Positions 48,430-57,269 of a stretch of DNA of 64,000 nt are shown piece after piece. The DNA comes from Moorella sp. Hama-1 (GTDB lineage: Bacteria; Bacillota; DSM-521; Neomoorellales; Neomoorellaceae). The position numbers were made by a program, and so were the translations under genes. Position 1 is the stretch's first letter; the number at the start of each line of letters is the position of its first letter. The stretch is from contig NZ_AP024620.1 of NCBI RefSeq assembly GCF_023734095.1, forward strand, positions 2,538,501 to 2,602,500. The letters run 5' to 3'. The notes beneath the pieces were generated by a model, which was not told where the DNA came from, did no database searches, and saw only the letters and a program-made list of their open reading frames with translations.

Positions 48430-49707
48430 TTATTTTTTAACGTTTTCTGCTACAAGAATACTATATTTTTTCCCTGCTTCTTCGGGGGAAATCTGGCCAG
48501 ATAACACTTCAGAAGCCATAGTATCAATCAACTCTTGCATAGAATTCCAATTGGATATTCTTGGCCTACTTTTGGCTTTTTCAAGAGACTGGAGTACTAC
48601 CGGTATCCAAGGGAATTTTTTCTGGTATTCAGGATCTTGCAGAATATCATAGCGAGTTGGAGTTGTAGCCCCTCCTGCATTCCACACCATCTGGGCAGGC
48701 TTGCTTGTAAGCCACTTGACAAATTTCCAGGCCGCCTCTGCTTTTTTACTATCTTTCGCAATTCCAATTGTCCATACACCGCGCATGGGTGCAAATTGTT
48801 TTTCAGCTGGCAACACCGCAAAACCGATTTTATCAGCTACTTTTGATTTATTGGGGTTAGTTAGATCTACACTTACAGAACACCAGTTGTGAATCATAGC
48901 CACTTTTCCCTGTTGCATGGCCGAATTAACCTCAGTCAAAGTATAGCCTAGGACGCCCGGAGGGGCAACTTCAGTCATCTTTTTATAATGATTTAATGCC
49001 GCTACACCTGCATCACTAGCAAAACCAAAATTATTATTTGAATCCAAGACCTCACCTCCCCATGACCAGAGAAACATCGTGGCGTTGATACCAGTTTGGA
49101 TATCCTTTTTCCCGGCTATAGCATAACCATAAAAATCTTTACCCGGGTCGTTTAATTTCTTTGCAAGCTCATACGCTTCTGACCAGGTCTTAGGTGGCTT
49201 TAGTCCTTTTTCTTCAAATATATCTTTACGGTAAAAAAGGATAGGAACATTAGCATCGACCGGGATAGCATATTGTTTACCCTGATACGCGCCGGCTGCC
49301 CACGTAGTAGGGATAAATTGTTTAGGATCTAGATTATCGCGTTTTATAAAATCATCTAGAGGTAACAAGTATTGTGCTAAAGCAGGAATATAGGGTTCAT
49401 CAATAAAAAGTACATCATAGCTACCCGATTTGCTTGCCAAAGCGACGCTCATTTTATCAAATAAATTATTGAGAGGAACTAAATCCATTTTTACTTTAAT
49501 ACCTGTTTCCTTTTCGAATTGGGGAATCAATTTAGCTGCTGTGTCCCCTTTATAATTCCCTAACATTAGAAAACTTAATTGGGTGCCGCTCAGGTTTTGT
49601 TGTCCTTCTGTACTATTCTTCTTCTCACCCCCACACCCGGAAAGTAAAACTCCTGTTGCAAAAACAAGTAAAGTCAGTAATATTAACCTCCGGAATTTAC
49701 GTATCAT
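48430..49707 (-). CDS. Extracellular sugar-binding lipoprotein of the ABC importer
   Basis: 425-residue family 1 solute-binding protein. Lipoprotein signal peptide LILLTLLVFATGVLLSGCGG, with the lipobox cysteine in LLSGC. Mature part has the usual MalE-like blocks, e.g. KAEAAWKFVKWLTSKPAQMV. It captures the sugar outside the membrane. ATG at 49707 behind AAGGAGTGG. A possible promoter with TTGACA lies at about 49790 on the minus strand. More AT-rich than region 1, as is the whole sugar operon. Confidence 0.9.
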   Translation of the reverse strand: MIRKFRRLILLTLLVFATGVLLSGCGGEKKNSTEGQQNLSGTQLSFLMLGNYKGDTAAKLIPQFEKETGIKVKMDLVPLNNLFDKMSVALASKSGSYDVLFIDEPYIPALAQYLLPLDDFIKRDNLDPKQFIPTTWAAGAYQGKQYAIPVDANVPILFYRKDIFEEKGLKPPKTWSEAYELAKKLNDPGKDFYGYAIAGKKDIQTGINATMFLWSWGGEVLDSNNNFGFASDAGVAALNHYKKMTEVAPPGVLGYTLTEVNSAMQQGKVAMIHNWCSVSVDLTNPNKSKVADKIGFAVLPAEKQFAPMRGVWTIGIAKDSKKAEAAWKFVKWLTSKPAQMVWNAGGATTPTRYDILQDPEYQKKFPWIPVVLQSLEKAKSRPRISNWNSMQELIDTMASEVLSGQISPEEAGKKYSILVAENVKK

Positions 49708-49906
49708 AAAAATACCACTCCTTTTTGTTATAATAGTTACTATAATCCTCCATCAATCTGATCGTATTCTGACTAACCCTTCTAACCTGTCAACTAAATA
49801 AACAACAATAAAACACCTTTTTAGATCACCCCCCCTTAATAACCCGCCATAAATTTTCATTTTCCCTTTTGATCCGTCAGAACCAGAAGATAAAAAGGGA
49901 AATTAA

Positions 49907-50995
49907 CTAGATAAAAGCTTGGCCACTAGTCCTATCAAACAAGTGGATAGTAGTTGGGTTAAAATACAGCTTCACATTTTCACCCCGTCTGAACTTAATA
50001 TTACGCCCGGCCCTTACTGTAATGCCGAACCCATTTTGGTCAAGGTAAATGTAGGATTCCGATCCGACAGATTCTACCAGTTCTACCCGTGCTGCCATAC
50101 CCCCCTCCTTTTCATTTTCACTTATTAAAATATCTTCCGGTCGAATACCCAGCACTACATCTTCATTTTTAATTTCATTTATACGTTTAAAGTCAATTTC
50201 ACTCAAGTTAATATTTAAACCCTGGTTAGCGAAAAATAACTTTTCTTTCTCCCTTAATAATCGCCCTCCGATAAAATTCATAGGCGGTGAACCGATAAAA
50301 CCGGCTACAAACATGTTGGCAGGTGAATTGTATACTTCTTCTGGGGTACCCACTTGCTGGATTAACCCTTCGTTCATGATGACAATCCTCTCACCTAAAG
50401 TCATGGCTTCAACTTGATCATGGGTAACGTAAATAATAGTTGTTTTTAACCGGGAATGCAATTTTTCCAATTCTACACGCATCTGTACTCTAAGTTTGGC
50501 ATCTAAATTTGAAAGTGGCTCATCCATTAAAAACGCCTGGGGTTCCCGGACAATGGCTCGCCCTAAAGCCACTCGTTGACGCTGCCCCCCTGAAAGTTCA
50601 CGTGGCTTTCTTTGCAGTAAATGGCTAATGCCAAGCATATTAGCTGCTTCTTCCACGCGTCGCTTAATTTCCTCCCGTGGCAACTTGCGCAGACGTAAGC
50701 CAAAAGACATATTGTCATAAACGTTCATATGAGGATAAAGGGCGTAGTTTTGAAATACCATGGCAATGTCGCGGTCTTTTGGGGGTAAATCATTGACTCG
50801 CTTTTCGCCAATATAGATATTTCCTTCACTTATATCTTCTAATCCGGCAATCATGCGCAAAGTTGTAGATTTGCCACACCCCGATGGTCCAACAAGTACT
50901 AAAAATTCTCCATCCTTAATTTCTAAGTTAATACCTTTTACCACTGTAAGTTCGCCGAAGCGTTTGACAACTTCTTCTAATAGGACACCAGCCAT
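49907..50995 (-). CDS. Sugar ABC transporter ATP-binding protein, UgpC/MsmX type
   Basis: 362 residues; ATG at 50995 (GGGGG 7 nt upstream) preferred over an earlier frame start. Walker A GPSGCGKST, signature LSGGQRQRVALGRAIV, Walker B AFLMDEPLSNLD, and a C-terminal TOBE domain (from about 235, VLGIRPEDI). Such ATPases power CUT1 sugar importers and can serve several systems. Here it precedes the binding protein and permease genes, so it likely serves them. Confidence 0.92.
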   Translation of the reverse strand: MAGVLLEEVVKRFGELTVVKGINLEIKDGEFLVLVGPSGCGKSTTLRMIAGLEDISEGNIYIGEKRVNDLPPKDRDIAMVFQNYALYPHMNVYDNMSFGLRLRKLPREEIKRRVEEAANMLGISHLLQRKPRELSGGQRQRVALGRAIVREPQAFLMDEPLSNLDAKLRVQMRVELEKLHSRLKTTIIYVTHDQVEAMTLGERIVIMNEGLIQQVGTPEEVYNSPANMFVAGFIGSPPMNFIGGRLLREKEKLFFANQGLNINLSEIDFKRINEIKNEDVVLGIRPEDILISENEKEGGMAARVELVESVGSESYIYLDQNGFGITVRAGRNIKFRRGENVKLYFNPTTIHLFDRTSGQAFI

Positions 50996-51210
50996 ATAAA
51001 CACCCCCACATTCCAAGCCTTTTTAACATCACCATTAGTTCCGCCTTGCGAGGTATTTTTGTAAAAATAATGCAAAGGTAGGAATAACTGTCCAAATCAT
51101 AGCGATAAGTCTCTTCTCAAAGCCGGTAAATTACCTCCGGAAGTAATTCATTAACGAACTCTACAATTTTATCCTAAACTCAAAAGTTAATCTCCCACCG
51201 ATAGCAACGC

Positions 51211-52257
51211 TTATGCAAATTTATTTCCTTCAAGGCACCCATGGGTCCTCTTGCGGAGATAGGCTCCGCAGGATTCCCTAATTACCATGTTCGTCTTAAA
51301 CTCTGTTACCGTCGGCTGCATCTCTTTATTCTCAATCTGCTGGATCAAGGACCAGGCAGCCATAGAGCCGATTTCGTAACGCGGCTGGTGGATAGTGGTC
51401 AGGGGCGGCGTTACCAGGGAAGCCAGCTCAATATCGTCATAGCCCACCACCGCCAGATCCTGGGGAACCCGTAGGCCCAGTTCGCGGGCCGCATGGATGA
51501 CGCCGTAGGCCATCAGGTCGTTGGCCGCAAAGATGGCCGTCGGCCGCTCGGGCAGGGATAATAGTTTTTTCGCCACCGGTATGGCCCCTTCAGTGGTAAA
51601 ATCGCTGTAAACAACCAGGCTTTCATCGTAGAGCTTACCAGCTTCCTCCAGGGCCTGGCGGTAACCAGCCAGCCGTTCTTGCGATACCCGGGCGTTTTTA
51701 TGCCCTGCTACATGGGCTATGCGGCGGTGCCCAAGTCCCAGCAGGTGCCTGGTGGCCAGGTAACCTCCACCTTTATTATCTATGGATATAAAGTTGGCCT
51801 TGAGATTCTCAATCCAATATTCAACCAGGACCAGGGGAAACTTATCCTCTACCATCTCCCGTACATAGTCTTCATTGCCCACGGTATGGCCCATCATGAT
51901 GAGACCGTCCACCCGGCCGTTGCGCAAGAAACTTACATAGTTATGCTTAATTTCCGGGTCCCAGCGCATGCTGGCGTAAACTATACCATAGCCGAATTTA
52001 TGGGCTACATCTTCCGCTCCCTGAATAATGCGGGAAAAAAAGGGATCGGTAATGTCCGACAGGATAACACCAATGGTATCGGTCTTTTGTTTCACCAGAC
52101 TGCGGGCCAGGGCGCTGGGGCGGTAGTTTAGCTCTTTAATGGCCTCCAGCACCCGGCGCCGGGTTTCTTCGTTGACGTCGTCTTTCCCGTTGAGGACCCT
52201 GGATACCGTGGTTCGTGATACTTTGGCTCTTCTGGCAACATCAGAGATATTTGGCAA
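51211..52257 (-). CDS. LacI-family transcriptional regulator
   Basis: 348 residues with an N-terminal LacI helix-turn-helix (ISDVARRAKVSRTTVSRVLN) and a periplasmic-binding-protein-like sensor domain (DTIGVILSDITDPFFSRIIQ, FAANDLMAYGVIHAARELGL). Start TTG at 52257 is preferred: GGAG lies 9 nt before it and the product starts LPNISDV as is normal. Lies 7 bp after xylB and ahead of the transporter genes, so it is expected to repress or activate the xyloside genes according to bound sugar. Candidate operators lie at 55057 and 55126. Confidence 0.9.
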   Translation of the reverse strand: MPNISDVARRAKVSRTTVSRVLNGKDDVNEETRRRVLEAIKELNYRPSALARSLVKQKTDTIGVILSDITDPFFSRIIQGAEDVAHKFGYGIVYASMRWDPEIKHNYVSFLRNGRVDGLIMMGHTVGNEDYVREMVEDKFPLVLVEYWIENLKANFISIDNKGGGYLATRHLLGLGHRRIAHVAGHKNARVSQERLAGYRQALEEAGKLYDESLVVYSDFTTEGAIPVAKKLLSLPERPTAIFAANDLMAYGVIHAARELGLRVPQDLAVVGYDDIELASLVTPPLTTIHQPRYEIGSMAAWSLIQQIENKEMQPTVTEFKTNMVIRESCGAYLRKRTHGCLEGNKFA

Positions 52258-52264
52258 ATCGTTT

Positions 52265-53794
52265 TCACTCCGCAAATTTTGTCAAGTCGTACATGGTGAC
52301 CCGCAGGAGGGGATAAAGGGATTTATATATTTCATACAGCCTATCGTAGACTTCTATTTCGGGTATGACTTGTTCCGCCCGGCTGGTCACTTTAATGGTC
52401 GAGCTGCAGGCTTCCTCGACGGAAGGATAAATGCCCCCTCCCACTCCTGCCAGCAGGGCGGCGCCGAAAGCCGGGCCGTCAGTACTGTTAACTGTAGTTA
52501 CTGGATGCTTAAAGGTGCTGGCCAAGATCTGCCGCCACAGGGGGCTCCTGGCGCCGCCGCCGGAAACCCGGATTTCTTCTACCTTCACCCCGGCCTGCCG
52601 GAGGAGTTCCAGGGAGTCCCGCAGGCCGAAGGCAACGCCCTCCAGGACGGCCCGGACCAGGTGGCCTTTCCGGTGACGCATAGTCAGGCCGATAAAGGCG
52701 CCCCTGGCTGCGGGATCGGGGTGGGGTGTTCTTTCTCCCAGAAGGTAGGGCAGAAACATCAACCCTCCTGCGCCAGGGCCGGCCTCAGCCGCCTGCTCTG
52801 TCAATAATTCGTAAGCATCGACATTCTTTAAGGCGGCTTCCCGCACCTCTTCACTGCCGAGCTGATTACGAAACCATTGCAAGGAACCCCCGGCGGCCAG
52901 CATCACCCCCATCAGGTGCCACTTGCCCGGCACAGCATGGCAGAAGGAGTGCAGGGCACTCCCCGGCTGGATATAGGGCCGGTCGGTCATGGCGAAAACT
53001 ACACCCGACGTACCCAGGGCAGTGGAAATAATTCCTTCTACTACGACCCCTGTACCTACGGCCCCGGCGGCCTGGTCGCCGCCCCCGCCTACCACCGGCG
53101 TTCCCGCCATAAGGCCGGTGAGGGAAGCGGCCTCAGGGGTGATGCATCCGGTTACTTCCGGCGATTCATATACCCGGGGCAGCCATTCCCCCGGTAGACC
53201 CAGGGCGGCCAGCATCTCACCGGACCAGCACCGGCGGGTAACATCCAGGAGCAGGGTTCCGGAAGCGTCGGATACCTCAGTGGCCAGTTCCCCTGTCAGG
53301 CGGAAGCGAATATAATCCTTGGGCAGCAGGACATGGCGTATCCTGCTATAAGTTTCCGGCTCGTGACGCTTAAGCCACACCAGCTTGGGTGCTGTAAAGC
53401 CGGGCAGGACCGGGTTTCCCGTCCACCGGTAGAGTTTTTCTGGCCCTATTTCTTCGTACATCCAGGCGCACTCTGCTCCCGTCCGCTGGTCGCACCAGAG
53501 GATAGCCGGCCGTAAAACCCTGTAGTTAGCGTCAAGAACTACCGCCCCATGCATCTGGCCGGAAAGGCCCACGCCGGCAACATCGCCGCCTGCAAGAGCG
53601 CTCCGGGCGAGGACTTCCCGGGCCGCCTCCACCACGGCCCGCCACCACTCCTCCGGATCCTGCTCGGCCCACCCCGGCCGGGGCTGGCTCAAGGGATACT
53701 CTTTATAGGCAGAAGCTACAACCCTGCCGTGTTCCTCCACCAGGAGGGCTTTGGTGCCCGAAGTACCGATATCGATCCCGAGAAGATACGGCAT
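52265..53794 (-). CDS. xylB: Xylulokinase
   Basis: FGGY-family sugar kinase of 509 residues that phosphorylates D-xylulose to the 5-phosphate for the pentose phosphate pathway. N-terminal ATPase loop LLGIDIGTSGTKALLVEE, the catalytic region GLSGQMHGAVVLD, the FGGY signature region GVAFGLRDSLELLRQAGV and the ATP-binding GGGARSPLWRQILAS. Normal length. ATG with AAGGAA upstream. Forms an operon with the isomerase-like gene (81 bp) and the LacI gene. Confidence 0.93.
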   Translation of the reverse strand: MPYLLGIDIGTSGTKALLVEEHGRVVASAYKEYPLSQPRPGWAEQDPEEWWRAVVEAAREVLARSALAGGDVAGVGLSGQMHGAVVLDANYRVLRPAILWCDQRTGAECAWMYEEIGPEKLYRWTGNPVLPGFTAPKLVWLKRHEPETYSRIRHVLLPKDYIRFRLTGELATEVSDASGTLLLDVTRRCWSGEMLAALGLPGEWLPRVYESPEVTGCITPEAASLTGLMAGTPVVGGGGDQAAGAVGTGVVVEGIISTALGTSGVVFAMTDRPYIQPGSALHSFCHAVPGKWHLMGVMLAAGGSLQWFRNQLGSEEVREAALKNVDAYELLTEQAAEAGPGAGGLMFLPYLLGERTPHPDPAARGAFIGLTMRHRKGHLVRAVLEGVAFGLRDSLELLRQAGVKVEEIRVSGGGARSPLWRQILASTFKHPVTTVNSTDGPAFGAALLAGVGGGIYPSVEEACSSTIKVTSRAEQVIPEIEVYDRLYEIYKSLYPLLRVTMYDLTKFAE

Positions 53795-53875
53795 AATTCC
53801 TTTTCCCTTCTGAAAACGTCTATACTGAAATGGACGTCGTCATCCGGTAACTGTTTTAAAAAATCACCTGGCGGA

Positions 53876-55018
53876 TTATACTCCTTGGAGGCTTAAGGGG
53901 CTAAGGATCTCGGTGTTTCTGGCCCGGGCCCGGATAAGGAGAGCTTCTAAGTAACCGGCATAACGTTCCGGGTCCTGGACGCAGGCAACAACCAGTTCGT
54001 GATCGATACTGTTGATTCGGTCGTTCATGGCCCGGATGGCATCCATGCTATTAATGACCGCCCTTTCCACCGGCATCCGTTCGGGATTGATATCCAGGCC
54101 GAACCACCCCTGATAACCGTGCATCTTCAGGACGTAAAGGGCGGCCTCAGCCTGTTCCGGTGCGATTACGCCCACGTTCAGGTCCTGATCGTAATTGCCC
54201 AGGGGCTGGCTGTTCCAATGGGTATGCACCAGGCGGCTGTATTCCAGGGGCAGGCTCAAGGCATAGGGCAGGTCTTCATAACCCATGATGACGTGGCCGA
54301 TTTCCGGGTTTAGGCCCAGCAGGGTATAACCCTGCTGCAGGAGTTCTTTATTGACAGGATTTTGTAACAACCCTTCTACTTTTTCCGCTAAGAGAATTCC
54401 TTCCGCAGTGGTGCCATAGATTATTCTGCCCCGGGGTTCGTAGGGCTTGGGCTCCATCGCCACCCTAATTCCCGGTACGGCATCCATAGCTTCCGCCAGG
54501 CCGGCGGCAAACCGATGGCGCATCTCGCTGAAATCGATACCGAAAGGATTTTCGTAACCATCGATACCCGGCCAGACAACCATGAACTCTGTCCCCAGTT
54601 CCTTATTTATTTCTAGCGTTTCTTTAACGCGCTGGATGGCGGACTGCCTGGCAACCGGGAGGGGCGACGACAAAGAACCGTAGCAGTACTGTTCTTCATA
54701 GAAAAGATCGGGTACAACGGTGACTACCTTCATGCCGGTGTCCCGGCAAAAATCTTTATAAAGCGGCAGGTTATGTTCGTTAATTTCATTGGGGTAGTGG
54801 GCTTCGATACCCTCCAGCCCATATTTCTTAAGGCCGGCGAATTTCTCCAGGCGTTCCTCAATGCTCATTTCCCGCCCGTAGCGGGTATGGAAGCGGCTGT
54901 TGCTGCCGGAAAAAAACCAAATGCCGGCTGAGAAGCGGAGGTTGAGCTCAAAGTTCTGCAGGTGCCTGATCAACTCTTCCGACGAGCGGCGGGTGGCCTG
55001 GTAGCTTAAATCTTGCAT
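53876..55018 (-). CDS. Xylose isomerase-like TIM-barrel protein
   Basis: 380-residue TIM barrel that resembles the short (actinobacterial-type) xylose isomerases rather than the 440-residue class. Metal-site blocks seen: VAMEPKPYEPRG, LGLNPEIGHVIMG, THWNSQPLGNYDQDLNVG and FGLDINPERMP. It should convert D-xylose to D-xylulose, feeding xylB directly downstream. ATG behind GAGGAGG. First gene of the xyloside operon and directly downstream of two candidate operators. A related epimerase function cannot be excluded. Confidence 0.82.
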   Translation of the reverse strand: MQDLSYQATRRSSEELIRHLQNFELNLRFSAGIWFFSGSNSRFHTRYGREMSIEERLEKFAGLKKYGLEGIEAHYPNEINEHNLPLYKDFCRDTGMKVVTVVPDLFYEEQYCYGSLSSPLPVARQSAIQRVKETLEINKELGTEFMVVWPGIDGYENPFGIDFSEMRHRFAAGLAEAMDAVPGIRVAMEPKPYEPRGRIIYGTTAEGILLAEKVEGLLQNPVNKELLQQGYTLLGLNPEIGHVIMGYEDLPYALSLPLEYSRLVHTHWNSQPLGNYDQDLNVGVIAPEQAEAALYVLKMHGYQGWFGLDINPERMPVERAVINSMDAIRAMNDRINSIDHELVVACVQDPERYAGYLEALLIRARARNTEILSPLSLQGV

Positions 55019-55056
55019 GGTTCCTCCTCTTTTCTACCTTGAAGGTCACAATTTGC

Positions 55057-55071
55057 CGAAAACGATTTTGG
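55057..55071. promoter_or_regulatory. Candidate LacI operator 1
   Basis: CGAAAACGATTTTGG, a near palindrome with a central CG as preferred by LacI/CcpA-type proteins, 38 bp before the isomerase-like ATG. Confidence 0.45.
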
Positions 55072-55125
55072 AAATGATACCGCATCAGGGCCAGGATCTT
55101 GTTGATTTGTAAGGACTTTATTTAT

Positions 55126-55140
55126 CGAAATCGGTTCCGG
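55126..55140. promoter_or_regulatory. Candidate LacI operator 2
   Basis: CGAAATCGGTTCCGG, sharing 11 of 15 positions with site 1 and the pattern CGAAAnCGnTTnnGG; 69 bp upstream of it, a distance suited to looping or cooperative binding. Confidence 0.45.
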
Positions 55141-55270
55141 TACACATATATATTTCGCCACTTTCAGTTAAAATCCTGCTGGGATCTTAATATTTTTTTA
55201 AAAAAATTTCGTGACCGTTTGTGAGGCCCTGAAGATAGAACGTAAGTTTGCATTAGAGTGAAAGGAACCC

Positions 55271-55414
55271 ATGTCTACCCAGGAAAATTTCACAGTGATA
55301 CCTCGCGATCATACTACAATAAAAGGCCGCCAGCGGGCGGTCGTAATGCATGGTATATTGGATGTACCCGGCTACTCCCGGGCGTCTCTTCAGATTTCAA
55401 CCCCACCAGGTTAA
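55271..55414 (+). CDS. Possible small protein of 47 residues
   Basis: ATG with AAAGGA 4 nt upstream and a frame of 47 codons (starts MSTQENFTVIPRDHTTIKGR, ends ISTPPG), ending 4 bp into the convergent protease stop. No family recognised. The good ribosome site is the main support; it may be chance. Confidence 0.3.
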   Translation: MSTQENFTVIPRDHTTIKGRQRAVVMHGILDVPGYSRASLQISTPPG

Positions 55415-56607
55415 GCCTCCGCAGCTTCCTCACCTTCCGGTTCCCCGATGAACCTGGCTACAGCCGCCAGGGCGGTGGCGTTTACCAGCCCGCCCCCCTG
55501 CTCCCCGGGGGAAAGATTAGGCAGCCTGGTGGCCGTCCGGTAAATAATGCGGCCGACCTGACGGCCGGAGAGGCGGCCGTCCTGGGCGAGAATCAAGGCC
55601 GCCACCCCGGTGGCGTGGGGACAGGCCATGGAGGTGCCGCTCATGGTCCGGTATTTACCCCCGGGATAGGTAGAGAGAATATCCACGCCGGGGGCAGTAA
55701 CCGTTACCTCCGGTCCCCGGCTGCTGAAGCTGGCCAGGTTATCATGTTGATCAATGGCGGAAACAGCTATCACTCCGGGGTAGCGGGCCGGGTACATAAC
55801 GCTGTTATCCTTGCCCTCGTTGCCGGCCGCAGCTACCAGGACCATACCCGCCTGGACGCACTTGCTTACAGCCTCTTCCAGGGTCTTGCTGGGCCGGGTC
55901 GTGCCGAAACTCATGTTGACTACCTGCATCTTGTTCTGCAGTGCCCAGTCAAGGCCGGCGACGATATCGGAAATATAGCCATTACCCAGGCGGTCAAAAA
56001 TTTTTACCCCGTATATCTCGGCCTGGGGTGCAACTCCTACCACCCCAAAATTATTATTCAGGGCGGCGATAGTCCCGGCCACGTGGGTACCGTGACCGCT
56101 ACCATCTCCAGCCGGCCAGCCGGGGAATTTAATGTTTTTTCTCCCCCGGACGTTGGCCGCCAGGTCGGGGTGACCAGCATCCAGGCCGGTATCCAGGACC
56201 GCCACTTTCACCTTGCCTCCGGTAGCTACCTGCCAGGCTTTAGGGGCGTCGATACGCTCAACCCCCCATGGAACCGTCTGTTGAGCTTGCTCGATCCTGG
56301 CAGCTGGTAAGGCCACCGTCCGGACCTGAAAATCATCTTCAATCAAGCGAATACCCGGGTTTAAACTCAGCTCTTCCATTACCTTGCTTTCTTCCGGCAA
56401 TCTGGCTACCAGGGCGTGTACCAGGGGCAATTCCCGCAAAATCCTACCGCCCTTTTTCCGAAGTAGAGCATGGCAGTCGGGCAGGGAGTTGCCCTGATGG
56501 AACATAACAATCTTCCGGACGTCTTTCCTCCTTGCGCCGGTCCGGGCTACGGTAGCGCCGACTGCCGTCATTACCCCGGTGTAGTAGACCAGTAAAACAG
56601 GCCACAC
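55411..56607 (-). CDS. Subtilisin-like serine protease (S8 family)
   Basis: 398-residue secreted or surface protease. Catalytic triad visible: D139 (VAVLDTGLD), H172 (GSGHGTHVAG) and S326 (SGTSMACPH), with oxyanion asparagine N262 (AAAGNEG). A propeptide of the I9 type spans about 30-96 (RKIVMFHQGNSL to IRLIEDD). The N-terminus has a short hydrophobic stretch WPVLLVYYTGVMTAVGATVA that may serve as signal. Start GTG at 56607 is chosen because GGGGGG lies 7 nt before it; a TTG two codons earlier is too close. Stands alone, possibly linked to sporulation or growth on peptides. Confidence 0.9.
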   Translation of the reverse strand: MWPVLLVYYTGVMTAVGATVARTGARRKDVRKIVMFHQGNSLPDCHALLRKKGGRILRELPLVHALVARLPEESKVMEELSLNPGIRLIEDDFQVRTVALPAARIEQAQQTVPWGVERIDAPKAWQVATGGKVKVAVLDTGLDAGHPDLAANVRGRKNIKFPGWPAGDGSGHGTHVAGTIAALNNNFGVVGVAPQAEIYGVKIFDRLGNGYISDIVAGLDWALQNKMQVVNMSFGTTRPSKTLEEAVSKCVQAGMVLVAAAGNEGKDNSVMYPARYPGVIAVSAIDQHDNLASFSSRGPEVTVTAPGVDILSTYPGGKYRTMSGTSMACPHATGVAALILAQDGRLSGRQVGRIIYRTATRLPNLSPGEQGGGLVNATALAAVARFIGEPEGEEAAEA

Positions 56608-56918
56608 TGGCAATCCCCCCGTAAATGAAAATCAACCTGCCTTTGCGTAACAGGGGCTACGGTGATATTCTGCCGCTTTCTTATTTCATAGGGCCAGCAT
56701 AACATACCAAAATTACCAGGCAGGATTGATTATGATGCATCCTATGCAAAGGTTTATGGGGAGGTACCCATCCCGGCCGACGGAAAATTTATCACGGCAA
56801 TATAATCTCCAAATCACCCCGGGAAGCAAAAATTATCCCCCCTCTTTAACCACTCCCTCACCACCTGCATATGCTAGGTCTAGAAAGGGTTCCCCCCAGT
56901 AGAAAGGAGGGCATTTCA
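56608..56918. other. Spacer between the protease and the hydrophobic peptide genes
   Basis: 311 bp holding the divergent promoters. A 56-codon frame (56732-56902, plus) without ribosome site was judged unlikely to be a gene. Nothing else was recognised. Confidence 0.4.
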
Positions 56919-57020
56919 ATGACGCAGGAATTCTTCTGGTGGTTTATCATCATCATCCCCCTTATTATCATCATCCCCTTCTTCTTCCTGTTCTTCCTGT
57001 TCCCGTTAAATTCTAAATAG
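56919..57020 (+). CDS. Hydrophobic micropeptide, 33 residues (first of tandem pair)
   Basis: ATG with an excellent site (AAAGGAGGG, 8 nt spacing). The product is one membrane-spanning stretch: MTQEFFWWFIIIIPLIIIIP followed by FFFLFFLFPLNSK. No charged residue interrupts the 25-residue core; Phe, Ile, Leu and two prolines dominate. The second gene begins 12 bp later and encodes a close paralog, which makes a real gene pair more likely than chance. Function unknown; small membrane peptides of this kind are often linked to sporulation, membrane stress or act as type I-like toxins. A strong terminator follows the pair. Confidence 0.75.
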   Translation: MTQEFFWWFIIIIPLIIIIPFFFLFFLFPLNSK

Positions 57021-57032
57021 GAGGGATTCATA

Positions 57033-57146
57033 ATGGGTAACCAGGGATTTAATTTTTGGTGGATATTTATTATCATTATCCCGATTCTCATCATCCCCTT
57101 CTTCTTCCTGTTCTTCCTCTTCCCCCTCAATGCCGCCAATGCATGA
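57033..57146 (+). CDS. Hydrophobic micropeptide, 37 residues (second of tandem pair)
   Basis: ATG with TAGGAGGGA 7 nt upstream, the stop of the first gene overlapping the site. Starts MGNQGFNFWWIFIIIIPILI and continues IPFFFLFFLFPLNAANA. Alignment with the first peptide covers WW-(x)FIIIIP, (I)IPFFFLFFLFPLN, nearly identical over the last 15 residues of the core. The N- and C-terminal ends differ and are polar. A duplicated gene under selection on its membrane core is the best reading. Terminator 7 bp after the stop. Confidence 0.75.
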   Translation: MGNQGFNFWWIFIIIIPILIIPFFFLFFLFPLNAANA

Positions 57147-57152
57147 GCGGGA

Positions 57153-57177
57153 AAAACCCCGGCCCCGCCGGGGTTTT
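57153..57177 (+). terminator. Intrinsic terminator of the micropeptide pair
   Basis: 11-bp perfect stem AAAACCCCGGC / GCCGGGGTTTT with a 3-nt loop, 6 bp after the TGA of the second peptide gene. Confidence 0.9.
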
Positions 57178-57185
57178 CATATAAA

Positions 57186-57211
57186 GGCCCCGGGTCCTTG
57201 GACCCGGGGCC
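57186..57211. terminator. Second strong hairpin
   Basis: Perfect 12-bp stem GGCCCCGGGTCC / GGACCCGGGGCC with a TT turn. On the minus strand TTTATAT follows, so it may stop antisense transcription; on the plus strand it backs up the previous terminator. Confidence 0.65.
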
Positions 57212-57234
57212 AGGTTTATAAAATAATTTTTTCA

Positions 57235-57262
57235 TTGACACCGGCATAACAGGTGCTATAAT
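57235..57262 (+). promoter_or_regulatory. Strong sigma-A type promoter
   Basis: TTGACA at 57235-57240 and TATAAT at 57257-57262, both perfect consensus hexamers, spaced by 16 bp. Transcription should start near 57270. This is the best consensus promoter in the window. Confidence 0.85.
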
Positions 57263-57269
57263 AAAGCAG

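Larger units (their letters stand above)
55019..55270. promoter_or_regulatory. Upstream region of the xyloside operon
   Basis: A 252-bp AT-richer spacer that must hold the promoter of the xylose isomerase-like gene. Two LacI-type sites are described separately. No exact -35/-10 pair is certain. Confidence 0.45.

Noticed and set aside
56732-56902. 56-codon plus-strand frame before the first micropeptide
   Set aside because: Weak ribosome site and a Pro/Ser-rich product without any family; likely untranslated leader.
56858-57247. 129-codon minus-strand frame over the micropeptide genes
   Set aside because: Its repeats (NRKNRKKKGMM) are simply the complement of the duplicated hydrophobic peptides, and it crosses two strong terminator hairpins.
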